Notes: a model not told the origin generated them from the sequence alone. Counted from the first letter of the stretch, positions 46,688 to 54,728 are shown. The stretch: 64,000 nucleotides of DNA from Streptomyces sp. R21 (GCF_041051975.1 NZ_CP163435.1:1736001-1800000), one strand, 5' to 3'. Made by a program: numbers and translations.

Positions 46688-48141
46688 CGGGTGGCCGAGG
46701 CGCCGCCGGCCTCCACGGCGTGCCGCAGGTTGATCGCCGCGTGATAGGCGCGGTCGTGGGCGTACGCGTAGTCGAGTTCGTGGACGAGCCGGCGCAGCCG
46801 GAAGAGCCGCCAGGCGGGGTGATCGGACAGCAACTGGTCCGCGTCCACGAGCAGTTCGCCGACGCGGGCCGCCCACAGGCCGGCGGCGGCGCGCAGCCGG
46901 TTCAGCTCGGCGAGGCGCCCGGGCGTCCAGCCGGGGGTGTCGGGCGCCGCGCCCGCGGCCAGCAGGAGCGCCGTCCTGCAGGTGTCGTCGGGATCCATGC
47001 CCAGGTGCTCCGCGGCCTGGTCGGAGAACTCGTCGGCGGTGAAGATCTCCAGACCGCGGCGGAGCGCGGCCAGGTCCTGCCAGGGGGACTGGGCGGTGGC
47101 CGGGTCGGCCGGGTCCGCGAGCGGAGTGGACAGGTCGATGACGCACAACTCCCAGGCGCCGTCGGCCCGTTCATGACGCAGCAGATGGGAGAGGTGCAGG
47201 TCCCCGTGGCAGGGTCCGGTGGGCCAGGGGCGGGGCGGCAGTGCGGCGATCAGTGCCCGTTCGCGTTCGATCCCGGCGAGCGCGGCCTGCCGTACGGGGG
47301 TGGGGAAGCGGGAGTCGGCGAGGATGAGCGGACGCAGCTGCGCGATGCGTTCGGCGGCCTCGGCGAGGAAGCCCTCGGCGGGGAACTCCGGGTGCGGGCC
47401 GAGCCGTTCGGCCAGGTCCTGGTGGAAGCCGTGCAGGAAGCGGCCGGTCTCGCGCAGGGGTGCGGTCAGCTCGCGCTGGGATTCCTTGACGGCGGCCTCG
47501 GGGTCGGCGCCCGCGTGCAGCAGCGGCCACAGGGCCCGGATGCCCGCGCGCAGCGGGACGTTGAGGCCCTCGCCGTCGGCGTAGCGGTAGAGGACGCCGA
47601 GCGGTTCGCGCTGTCCGGTGGTGGTGTCCACGTAGGTGTAGTCGCCGACCGGCTGCTGGGTCCGGCCGCCGTCCGCCATCAGCCGCAGCAGTTCGGGTTC
47701 GCGGGTGCCGACGCCGATCCGCCGGTAGGTCTTGTGTGCGTGCGGGGTGCCCCCGAGGTCCAGCAGGGACAGGGAGTTGGAGCACCAGCCGGGGTCGAAG
47801 GGCAGCGGGCCCCGGTACTCGGCGGGATCGCCGCGGAACTCGATGAGGTGGCCGCGCCGGGTGGGTAGGCGCAGTCCCTCGCGCAGGGCCTCGACGATCA
47901 GCTGGTCGTACGCGGAGCTGCCGTCGGCGCCCCGGCCCGGGTCGGCGTCCGGTACCGGCACGAACCAGCGTACGGAGGTGTCCTCGGCCGAGGCGACGAT
48001 CAGCAGCCGGACGGAACCGAGAGCGGCCTCGTCGAGAAGTTCGAAGCGTCCGGTGCGGCGGCCGGTCTCGTCCATCCAGGGGGCCTCGCGCAGGAAGGCG
48101 GCCGTGGCGGACGGCGGGCTGCCGAGCAGCAGGGTGTCCAA
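46684..48141 (-). CDS. Maltokinase/aminoglycoside-phosphotransferase-like kinase (AcbU-like candidate)
   Basis: A 485-aa protein with the kinase-like Brenner motif GPCHGDLHLSHLL near 315-327 and VIDLSTPLADP as the DFG-like metal site. HGDLHL followed by His/Gln in place of Asn is typical of Mak1 maltokinases. An N-terminal alpha/beta cap domain precedes it. The size fits AcbU, the 1-kinase of the acarbose pathway (recalled, not checked). It lies 2 nt after the permease gene's start region, within the operon. It could supply a 1-phosphate for the GlgC-like enzyme. Confidence 0.82.
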   Translation of the reverse strand: MDTLLLGSPPSATAAFLREAPWMDETGRRTGRFELLDEAALGSVRLLIVASAEDTSVRWFVPVPDADPGRGADGSSAYDQLIVEALREGLRLPTRRGHLIEFRGDPAEYRGPLPFDPGWCSNSLSLLDLGGTPHAHKTYRRIGVGTREPELLRLMADGGRTQQPVGDYTYVDTTTGQREPLGVLYRYADGEGLNVPLRAGIRALWPLLHAGADPEAAVKESQRELTAPLRETGRFLHGFHQDLAERLGPHPEFPAEGFLAEAAERIAQLRPLILADSRFPTPVRQAALAGIERERALIAALPPRPWPTGPCHGDLHLSHLLRHERADGAWELCVIDLSTPLADPADPATAQSPWQDLAALRRGLEIFTADEFSDQAAEHLGMDPDDTCRTALLLAAGAAPDTPGWTPGRLAELNRLRAAAGLWAARVGELLVDADQLLSDHPAWRLFRLRRLVHELDYAYAHDRAYHAAINLRHAVEAGGASATR

Positions 48142-48143
48142 GT

Positions 48144-48950
48144 TCAGCTCCCGGTCATTTCATAGCGGTCGACGCCCCGGTGCCAGACGACGAGGGCCAG
48201 CGTCACCAGGGCGACGGTCACCACGAACAGCCACGGGAGCATGCCGGTGTGTCCGAAGAGCAGGTAGGACGCGGGGACGTAGGCCGTGAAGGCGTACGGC
48301 AGCAGCCAGGTCAGCAGCCACCGCAGGGACGGGTGGTACAGGTCGAGGGGGTAGCCGGAGAAGTCGCCGAGCTGGTTGGCCGCGTACAGGGCCGGGAAGC
48401 TGCTGGTGGTCCAGAAGGCCAGCGCGGCGAAGACGGTCTTGATCGAGGCGAGGACGAGCGTGCCGCACAGGACCAGCACGGGGACGAGCAGGAGTTGGCC
48501 GATGCTCAGGTCCAGTGCCAGATGCGCGGCGGCGTACCAGGTGAGGGCCACTCCGGTGAGCAGTTCGCCGAAGCCGTCCGGGTAGAGGAAGCGCTCGGAG
48601 AGCAGGGAGAACAGCGGGTGGACCGGCCGGATGAGGTAGCGGAAGAACTCGCCGTTGTGCACCAGCTTCCGGGCGAGGATCCACAACTGGTCGGTGAACA
48701 GCCGGTCCAGGCCGCGCGGGAGCAGCGAGAATCCGAGCAGGAAGAGCACCTGGTGGTAGTTCCAGCCCGCGATCACGGGCACCTGCCGGAAGACCATGTC
48801 GATCACGGCGACCTGGCAGACGACCCGCAGCAGCAGTCCGCCGGCGCCGAGCAGGAAATCCATCCGGTACTCGGTCAGCCGGTGCAGGCTGACGCCGCTC
48901 AGGAACCAGGTGAGCCTGGCGTAACGGGCCGCGGTGGCAAGGAAGTTCAT
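48144..48950 (-). CDS. ABC-2 family permease (exporter subunit 2)
   Basis: A 268-aa membrane protein with about six hydrophobic segments (DFLLGAGGLLLRVVCQVAV; YHQVLFLLGFSLLPRG; LLLVPVLVLCGTLVLAS). The FFRYLIRPVHPLFSLLSERF stretch is typical of the ABC-2 family (PF06182-like) permeases encoded in pairs with an ATPase. It overlaps the sister permease by 4 nt. With its partners it resembles AcbWXY, the presumed acarbose exporter. Confidence 0.88.
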   Translation of the reverse strand: MNFLATAARYARLTWFLSGVSLHRLTEYRMDFLLGAGGLLLRVVCQVAVIDMVFRQVPVIAGWNYHQVLFLLGFSLLPRGLDRLFTDQLWILARKLVHNGEFFRYLIRPVHPLFSLLSERFLYPDGFGELLTGVALTWYAAAHLALDLSIGQLLLVPVLVLCGTLVLASIKTVFAALAFWTTSSFPALYAANQLGDFSGYPLDLYHPSLRWLLTWLLPYAFTAYVPASYLLFGHTGMLPWLFVVTVALVTLALVVWHRGVDRYEMTGS

Positions 48951-49762
48951 CCGCCGAGCACCTCCACCCGTCGGACGGCACCACGCCAGGCGAGCGCGGC
49001 GAGCCCGGTCAGGACTGCGGCCCACAGGGCCTGCACGGCCAGGATTCCGGCGGCGCCGGCCGCTCCGTCGTACCGGCCGAGCAGCAGCCGCAACGGGCCG
49101 TCGACCATGCCCTGGAAGGGCAGGACGTGGGCGACGGCGGCCAGCGGGCCCGGCATCAGGGCGAGCGGGACGACCTGCCCGGCGAAGAACGCGACGACGC
49201 TGTCCTTGACGATCCGGACACCCCAGATGTTGGTCGTCACGAAGCCCGCCAGGCCGACCAGCAGGTTCACGCCGAAGCCGATCACCAGCGACAGCCCGGC
49301 CGACAGCACGAACAGGACGCAGCCCGTCCAGGAAGGTGCGGTCAGCGGCAGCAGCAGCGCGTATAGGAGCACCACCGGTACGGCGACCAGTCCGGCGTTG
49401 CAGAGCGAGACCGGCAGACCCGCGGCGAACCGGGCGAGCGGATAGCTGACCGGCCGCAGCAGCGAGACGGCGATGTCCCCGCGCTGCACCTCCCCGGCCA
49501 CCTCCTCGTCCACCCGGCTGGCCTGCAGCAGACCGAGGACCTGGGCGAGCAGGACGTACGTGGTCAGCCCGGGCAGGTCGTAGCCGCCGGGCAAGCCGCC
49601 CGCACGGCCCGCGTACACGGCGCGCCAGAGGAACACCTGCACCCCCACCGCGGTCGTCGCGGTGACGGCGTTGATCAGGAACGTCGACCGGGACTGGAGC
49701 AGGCTCTGCAGGCTGGAGGCCGCGAACGGGGTGTAGCGGCGCAGAGTGGCAGCGCCCGTCAT
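48947..49762 (-). CDS. ABC-2 family permease (exporter subunit 1)
   Basis: A 271-aa six-helix permease with QRGDIAVSLLRPVSYPLARFAAG, the RP-x-S loop of this family, and hydrophobic segments through the C-terminus. The ATG overlaps the ATPase stop (ATGA). Membrane export component acting as a heterodimer with the product of the following gene. Confidence 0.88.
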   Translation of the reverse strand: MTGAATLRRYTPFAASSLQSLLQSRSTFLINAVTATTAVGVQVFLWRAVYAGRAGGLPGGYDLPGLTTYVLLAQVLGLLQASRVDEEVAGEVQRGDIAVSLLRPVSYPLARFAAGLPVSLCNAGLVAVPVVLLYALLLPLTAPSWTGCVLFVLSAGLSLVIGFGVNLLVGLAGFVTTNIWGVRIVKDSVVAFFAGQVVPLALMPGPLAAVAHVLPFQGMVDGPLRLLLGRYDGAAGAAGILAVQALWAAVLTGLAALAWRGAVRRVEVLGG

Positions 49763-50796
49763 ACGGCGGACTCCTGGCTCTCGGGCTCGGTGCGTGCCGT
49801 GGGGGTCGCGGCGGTGTAGATCCGGCGGAGCACCATCTCGAGGTCCGGCTCCGGGGCGACGCAGTCGACGAGGTCGAAGTGGTCGAGCAGCAGGCTCATC
49901 ACCTGTCGGGCGGACCAACGGCGCACCGGGTACTCGACCTTGATCCGGCCGCCTTCGACCAGGGTCGCTGACGCTCCGTCAAGTCGCGCTTCCACCAAGG
50001 CGATCGCCTGTTCGACAGGTGGCCCGTCCTGGTACTCGAAGACCACGGCCCGGGTGTCGGCGGTGCGCAGCAGCTCGTGCATGGTGCTCTGGTGCACCAC
50101 CTCACCGCGGTTGACCACCAGCACCTGGTCGCAGATGGCGGTGATGTCGCCGATGTCATGGCTGGTGAGCAGCACGGTCGTGCCGAGCTCGGCGTTGACG
50201 TGGTTGACGAGCCCCCGGACGGCCTCCTTCAGTACCAGGTCCAGGCCGACGGTGGGCTCGTCCAGGAACACCACCGCCGGGTCGTGCAGCAGGCTCGCGG
50301 CGACCTCGGCGCGCATCCGCTGGCCGAGGCTCAACTGCCGTACGGGGGTGTTTCCGAGGGCGTCGAGGTCGAGCAGGTCGCGGTAGAGCGCCATGTTGCG
50401 GCGGTAGACCGCGTCGGGGATGTCGTGGATACGGCGCAGGATGCGGAAGGAGTCCGGCACCGGCAGGTCCCACCACAGCTGGCTGCGCTGGCCGAAGACG
50501 ACACCGATGTTGGCGGCGTTGCGCCGCCGCTCCCGGTACGGCTCCAGGCCGTTGACCAGACAGCGCCCGGAGGTCGGGCTCATGATGCCGGTGAGCAGCT
50601 TGACGGTGGTGGACTTCCCGGCGCCGTTCGCGCCGATGTAGGCGGCCTTCGTGCCCGCCGGGATCTCGAAGGAGACCCCGGACACCGCACGCACCACGCG
50701 GTACTCCCGGTTGAACAGCGTGCGCAGGCTGCCGAGCAGGCCGGGCCCGCGCTCGTAGACCTTGAACTCCTTGATCAGGTTCTCGGCGACGATCAC
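49759..50796 (-). CDS. ABC transporter ATPase of the cluster exporter (AcbW-like)
   Basis: A 345-aa ATPase. Walker A GANGAGKST lies in AAYIGANGAGKSTTVKLL, the Q-loop is GVVFGQRSQLWWDLP, the signature LSLGQRMRAEVA and Walker B VVFLDEPTVGLD. The C-terminal 90 residues are an extension usual for daunorubicin/lantibiotic-type exporters. GTG 50796 shares GTGA with the aminotransferase stop. Three consecutive exporter genes inside the operon indicate that the product is secreted. Confidence 0.9.
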   Translation of the reverse strand: MIVAENLIKEFKVYERGPGLLGSLRTLFNREYRVVRAVSGVSFEIPAGTKAAYIGANGAGKSTTVKLLTGIMSPTSGRCLVNGLEPYRERRRNAANIGVVFGQRSQLWWDLPVPDSFRILRRIHDIPDAVYRRNMALYRDLLDLDALGNTPVRQLSLGQRMRAEVAASLLHDPAVVFLDEPTVGLDLVLKEAVRGLVNHVNAELGTTVLLTSHDIGDITAICDQVLVVNRGEVVHQSTMHELLRTADTRAVVFEYQDGPPVEQAIALVEARLDGASATLVEGGRIKVEYPVRRWSARQVMSLLLDHFDLVDCVAPEPDLEMVLRRIYTAATPTARTEPESQESAV

Positions 50797-52115
50797 CGGA
50801 CGGCCTCCGTGACACCCTCGTCGGCCCCGGTGACACGCTCCAGGGCACGGCCGAGCAGGGTGAGGCCCTCCTCCAGAAGGGCCCGGTCGACGGTGAACGG
50901 CGGGGCCAGCCGGATGATGTGGCCGCCGATCGAAGTCCGCAGCCCGAGGTCGAGTGCGGCCAGATAGACCGCTCGGGCGATGTCGGGAGCGGGTTCGCGG
51001 GTCGTGCGGCTGCGGACGAACTCCAGCCCGTGCAGCAGACCGACACCGCGCACGTCGCCCAACACCTCGTAGCGGGCGTGCAGTTCGGCCAGCCGCTCGT
51101 CCATCAGCTCGCCCAGCCTTCGCACCTGCTCGATCAGGGTGTCCCGGGCCACCACTTCCAGCGTGGCCCGGGCCGCGGCGATACCCAGCGGGTTGTTGGA
51201 GTACGTGGAGGCGGTGGAGCCGGCGCGGGCCGCGTCCGGATGACGCAGCACCGAGGAGCGCCCGGCCAGCGCGGCGAACGGAAAGCCTGAGGCCATGCCC
51301 TTGGAGAGGGCCACCAGATCCGGTTCGATGCCGAACCGCTCGCTGGCGAGGAACTCTCCCGTGCGGCCGCCACCGGTGAGCACCTCGTCGGCGACCAGCA
51401 GCACACCGTTCTCGCGGCAGCTGTCGGAGATCTGTTCCCAGTACCCGGGCGGCGGCACGATGACTCCGGCCGCGCCCAGGACGGGTTCGAAGACCAGCGC
51501 CGACACCTGCGGCTTCTCGGTGATGTGCTTGCGGACCAGGGAGGCACAGCGCACCCCGCAGGAGGGGTACTGGAGTTCGAGCGGGCAGCGGTAGCAGTAC
51601 GGGGAGTAGCCGAGGATGCTGTTGCCGGCGAAGGCCTGGTTCCCGATGTCCCAGTGCACCAGCATCCTGGCGCCCTGGGTCTTGCCGTGGAAGCCGTGGC
51701 GCAGTGCGCCGATCCGGTTGCGGCCCGGCTCCGCGACGGCCTGTACAGCGCGCAGCGCGGCCTCGACGACCTCGGCGCCGGTGGAGAAGAAAGCGTAGGT
51801 GTCGAGCTGTTCGGGCAGCAGCGCGGCGAGTTGATCGCACAGCGCGGCGCGGTCCGCGGTGGCGAAGTCATGGACGTTCCACAGCCGTCCGGCCTGCTCG
51901 GTCAGCGCGGCGACGACCTCGGGGTGGCAGTGGCCGAGCGACTGGGTGAGGGTGCCGGCCGCGAGGTCGATGTACTGGTTGCCGTCGAGGTCGGTGAGCA
52001 CCGCTCCCCTGCCCTCGACGAAGACCCGACGCCCGAGCGCGGACTCCTCGGAGGCGCCCGGGGCCAGATGCGCGGACTCCTGCGCCAGGAGTTCGAGCTG
52101 ACGGGGGCCGGTCAT
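50793..52115 (-). CDS. Class III PLP-dependent aminotransferase
   Basis: A 440-aa aminotransferase. The PLP Lys is K272 (LVALSKGMASG) and the PLP-ring Asp is D243 (LVADEVLTGGGRTGEF), with FFSTGAEVVEAALRA as the phosphate-site helix. An insertion at 172-191 carries four Cys (C174, C177, C186, C190) that could bind a metal. In acarbose AcbV aminates a 4-keto sugar; in this cluster the acceptor may be a cyclitol ketone instead. ATGA overlap with the cupin gene. Confidence 0.9.
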   Translation of the reverse strand: MTGPRQLELLAQESAHLAPGASEESALGRRVFVEGRGAVLTDLDGNQYIDLAAGTLTQSLGHCHPEVVAALTEQAGRLWNVHDFATADRAALCDQLAALLPEQLDTYAFFSTGAEVVEAALRAVQAVAEPGRNRIGALRHGFHGKTQGARMLVHWDIGNQAFAGNSILGYSPYCYRCPLELQYPSCGVRCASLVRKHITEKPQVSALVFEPVLGAAGVIVPPPGYWEQISDSCRENGVLLVADEVLTGGGRTGEFLASERFGIEPDLVALSKGMASGFPFAALAGRSSVLRHPDAARAGSTASTYSNNPLGIAAARATLEVVARDTLIEQVRRLGELMDERLAELHARYEVLGDVRGVGLLHGLEFVRSRTTREPAPDIARAVYLAALDLGLRTSIGGHIIRLAPPFTVDRALLEEGLTLLGRALERVTGADEGVTEAVR

Positions 52116-52582
52116 CGGCTGCCGTCCAGGGGGCCCGGACCGGCGGCGAGGGGGCTGTCGCCGTCACCGTCGCCGAGTGGTCCCTCACCGAACGGGCCGA
52201 TCTCGAAGACGAGCAGCCTGAGTTCGGCGTCCGAGTCGTTGACGAGGCCGTGCTCGCCGTACGGGCGGTTCGGTACGACGTCCCCGTCGCGGACCTCGAA
52301 CTCCTCGCCGTCCACGGTCATGCGGCCCCGGCCGGAGAGGATCACATAGGTCTCCTGGTCGTCGCCGTGCCGGTGCAGTCCGATGGAGGTGCACGGGGGC
52401 AGCACCACCAGGTCGATGAAGGCGATGCCGGCGGGGGCGTCCTCGCGACGGTAGGCCCGGTGGGCGAGGATCGTGCCTCTCCCGCCGTGGTCGGCGGTCA
52501 CCTCGCGCAGCAGCCCCTCGTGCAGATTGGTGATCCGGGTGCGGGTGGGGCCCTGAGGTGCGGGCGGTGGTACGGGGCTCAT
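52112..52582 (-). CDS. Cupin domain protein
   Basis: A 156-aa single-domain cupin. Motif 1 is IGLHRHGDDQETYVILSGRG (two His and the Glu of G(X)5HXH...E) and motif 2 PYGEHGLVNDSD. The C-terminal 20 residues are Asp/Gly-rich and disordered-looking. It may be a metal-dependent isomerase or epimerase in the cyclitol pathway, where AcbO/ValD do the 2-epimerisation. Start ATG 52582 with AGGAG at 10 nt. A 179-nt gap separates it from the cyclase gene, unusually long for this operon. Confidence 0.85.
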   Translation of the reverse strand: MSPVPPPAPQGPTRTRITNLHEGLLREVTADHGGRGTILAHRAYRREDAPAGIAFIDLVVLPPCTSIGLHRHGDDQETYVILSGRGRMTVDGEEFEVRDGDVVPNRPYGEHGLVNDSDAELRLLVFEIGPFGEGPLGDGDGDSPLAAGPGPLDGSR

Positions 52583-52761
52583 CAGGATGCGGCTCCTGTC
52601 GCGATGTGCGGGATCGGTCCGGGGCGGCGGCGGTTCGGGAAGGCGGCGGTTGGGCGCGCGGGCGACGGCACACCGGTGGCGGTGCCGGTGAACGCCGATG
52701 TCGGGCAACACCAGTTCTGTACAGGGCAGTTGGGTGTACGTGAGCCGGGCGGGCGGTCGGG

Positions 52762-53988
52762 TCAGCCCGCGGCCACCAGCGGGTCCGGGAATCCGGCGGC
52801 GTGGGCGGCCAGGGCCGCCAGGGCTTCTTCCAGGGCGGCGGTGGGGATGTCGTCCAGGTCGTCCAGGAAGACGGCGGAGCCGATCCCGTCGGGCACCACG
52901 AGATGCAGGCGGCGACCGCGCCGCTCCCAGGAGGCCTTGAGTGCCCGTTCCATCAGCGCCGGCGTGCAGGTGCGCGGGTCGTGGACCGGGAGGCCGAGCG
53001 CGGTGATCAGCTGAACGATGCGTGCGCAGTCCTCGGCACCGATCAGGCCGAGCACACGGGCGAGTTGGGTGGAGATCGCCATGTCGATGGCCACCGATTC
53101 GCCGTGCGCGATCCGGTACTCACTGGCCGTCTCGATCACCGGGCCGAAGGTGTGCCCGAAGTCCACCAGCCGGGCCAGGTCGTGTTCGCGGAGGTTCGGG
53201 CAGAGCTCCTCGAGCATCAGCTCCATGGCGGTGCGCAGTACGTAGTCCTCGACGCCGCGTCGCCCGGCGCCTGCGGCGAGCAGCCAGGAAGGGGTGGAGG
53301 TGGTGCGCTGGAAGACCTCGGGACACTCCTCCAACGCGCGGAAGAGCCGCGCGTCCTTGATGACGGCCATCTTGGCTATCTCACCGAGCCCGCACCGTAT
53401 CTGACGGGTCGGCAGGGTTCGCAGGAAGGCCGGGTCGTTGATCGAGGCAAAGGCGGGGTGGTACGCCCCGAGCATGTTCTTGGTACCGAGGGCGTTGACG
53501 CCGGTCTTCACGCCGACGCCGACGTCGACCTGGCCGACCAGTGTGGTGTTGACCTTGATGTAGCGCACGCCCCGGCAGTAGATCGCCGCGGCGAAGCCGA
53601 CCAGATCGCAGGTGACGCCGCCGCCGACGGCGAGCATCACCCCTCGCCGGTCCAGCCCCGAGAGCTTGGCCTGGGCGCAGATCTCCTCGACCGAGTCCAT
53701 GGTTTTGCGGTCCTCACCGCCGGCGAGGGTCACCACGCTCCAACTGCCCGGTGGGAGCCTGGTGTTCAGGTAGTGCCGCAGGCGTTCCCCGTGGAGCCGG
53801 TCGACGGTGGGGCCGAGGAAGGCGACGACACGGCGGCCCTCGCAGTACCCGGCGAGCAGGGGGTTGTCCGGTGCGAAGACGTCCTCAGTGATGTCGACGC
53901 GATACGAAGTCCCTTCCGGTGCTTGAAGCGTGAAGCCGCTGTCGTCGCCTCGAACTCCCGGATCGACAACAGATGTCTGCGCCGTCAC
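52762..53988 (-). CDS. Sugar phosphate cyclase, 2-epi-5-epi-valiolone synthase-like
   Basis: A 408-aa member of the dehydroquinate synthase superfamily. The NAD-binding GGGV is at 122-125. Probable zinc ligands are E203 (GLGEIAK), H279 and H295. EELCPNLREHDLARLVDFGHTFGP has the sedoheptulose-7-phosphate cyclase form: Pro283 stands where dehydroquinate synthases have the second His of HTFGH. KTGVN at 161-165 also fits. EEVS is most likely from context; EVS or DDGS cannot be excluded. GTG 53988 is chosen because GAGGAG lies 4 nt upstream. It is the first gene of the cluster and the committed step. Confidence 0.88.
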   Translation of the reverse strand: MTAQTSVVDPGVRGDDSGFTLQAPEGTSYRVDITEDVFAPDNPLLAGYCEGRRVVAFLGPTVDRLHGERLRHYLNTRLPPGSWSVVTLAGGEDRKTMDSVEEICAQAKLSGLDRRGVMLAVGGGVTCDLVGFAAAIYCRGVRYIKVNTTLVGQVDVGVGVKTGVNALGTKNMLGAYHPAFASINDPAFLRTLPTRQIRCGLGEIAKMAVIKDARLFRALEECPEVFQRTTSTPSWLLAAGAGRRGVEDYVLRTAMELMLEELCPNLREHDLARLVDFGHTFGPVIETASEYRIAHGESVAIDMAISTQLARVLGLIGAEDCARIVQLITALGLPVHDPRTCTPALMERALKASWERRGRRLHLVVPDGIGSAVFLDDLDDIPTAALEEALAALAAHAAGFPDPLVAAG

Positions 53989-54005
53989 GACACTCCTCGG
54001 ATCGG

Positions 54006-54021
54006 CCGGTTCTGCAACCGG
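54006..54021. promoter_or_regulatory. Palindrome with TTGCAGAA core just before the cyclase start
   Basis: CCGGTT-CTGC-AACCGG is a 6-bp-armed palindrome containing TTCTGCAA, the same octamer as in the operator at 54097-54106, 18 nt upstream of the cyclase GTG. It could be a second binding site near the transcript start. Confidence 0.4.
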
Positions 54022-54073
54022 ACTGGCCGTCAACTGCGATCACGAGCGCAGAGTCAAACAGTCGATCGACACC

Positions 54074-54106
54074 TCTTGCAAGGAGTTGAAGAAATTTTCT
54101 GCAAGA
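54074..54106. promoter_or_regulatory. TCTTGCA / TGCAAGA inverted repeat, candidate MalR-type operator of the cyclase operon
   Basis: TCTTGCA (54074-54080) and TGCAAGA (54100-54106) are 19 nt apart, 86-118 nt upstream of the cyclase start. CTTGCAAG at 54075-54082 is itself palindromic. The right arm extends to TTCTGCAAGA, the reverse complement of TCTTGCAGAA in the palindrome at 37924-37958. The interval is unusually AT-rich for this window (GAAATTTTCT), fitting a promoter region. Confidence 0.6.
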
Positions 54107-54186
54107 ATCCTCAACGGATGACCGTACGAGGCCGTGTTCCATGGGGAGTTGGCTGGATCTCGACGTGAACGCGCCGTCAGTCGCCG

Positions 54187-54666
54187 TCAATCGCCGTGGT
54201 CGTACACAGTCACGGGTATCCCGCGCAGCACGAGCCGTTCGTCGATGAGCGGCTCCACGCGCGACCACCTGCCGCCCGCCAGGCCGCAGCCGATGCGGGG
54301 CATATGGACAGAGGCGCCGAGTTCAGCCGCTCTGTCGGCGAGCACGACCAGCGCCGCGTCGATCGCTTCGTAGCGAACCGGGACACCCTTGCTGCCCGTC
54401 CGTATCCCGCGCTGCCCGACCATGTTGGCCACCCACACATACCGCTCGGCGCGCACGAGCTGGACCGCGCCCAGGCCGAAGTCGTTGGACGCGCGGCCTC
54501 GGTGCCAGGCGCGATACGCCGCCTCCGGCTCCGGCCAGCGGTGCGACAGGGCCAGCACGAAACCCTTCCCCCAGCCCCCGATGTCGTTGCAGACATGGGC
54601 GATCACCTTGACGCCCTTGCCCAACGGAACGGTGGCGTCACCCCGGACATACGTGATCTCCGACAT
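54187..54666 (-). CDS. Macro domain protein (ADP-ribose/ O-acetyl-ADP-ribose hydrolase-like)
   Basis: A 159-aa single macro domain. The start ITYVRGDATVPLGKGVKVIAHVCNDIGGWGKGF has the Asn/Asp ligand loop, and VHMPRIGCGLAGGRW is the phosphate-binding loop of the ALC1/TARG1-Poa1 subgroup. It binds or hydrolyses ADP-ribose derivatives. It lies just upstream of the cluster promoter on the same strand; it is not obviously part of the cluster. Confidence 0.88.
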   Translation of the reverse strand: MSEITYVRGDATVPLGKGVKVIAHVCNDIGGWGKGFVLALSHRWPEPEAAYRAWHRGRASNDFGLGAVQLVRAERYVWVANMVGQRGIRTGSKGVPVRYEAIDAALVVLADRAAELGASVHMPRIGCGLAGGRWSRVEPLIDERLVLRGIPVTVYDHGD

Positions 54667-54728
54667 GACGCCACCGTAGGCGTTGCCACTGACAGTGGCC
54701 GTTGGGTTTTCGCGGGGGCTGACCCGCG

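Noticed and set aside
52583..52761. Gap between the cyclase and cupin genes as a hidden RiPP precursor for the radical SAM enzyme
   Set aside because: No start with a Shine-Dalgarno gives a plausible leader-core peptide; the frames seen are Arg/Pro/His-rich and one merely runs into the cupin frame.
52762..53988. Cyclase as a primary-metabolism 3-dehydroquinate synthase
   Set aside because: HTFGP in place of HTFGH, EEL-PNL-E motif and a cluster of cyclitol-type genes; no other shikimate genes nearby.
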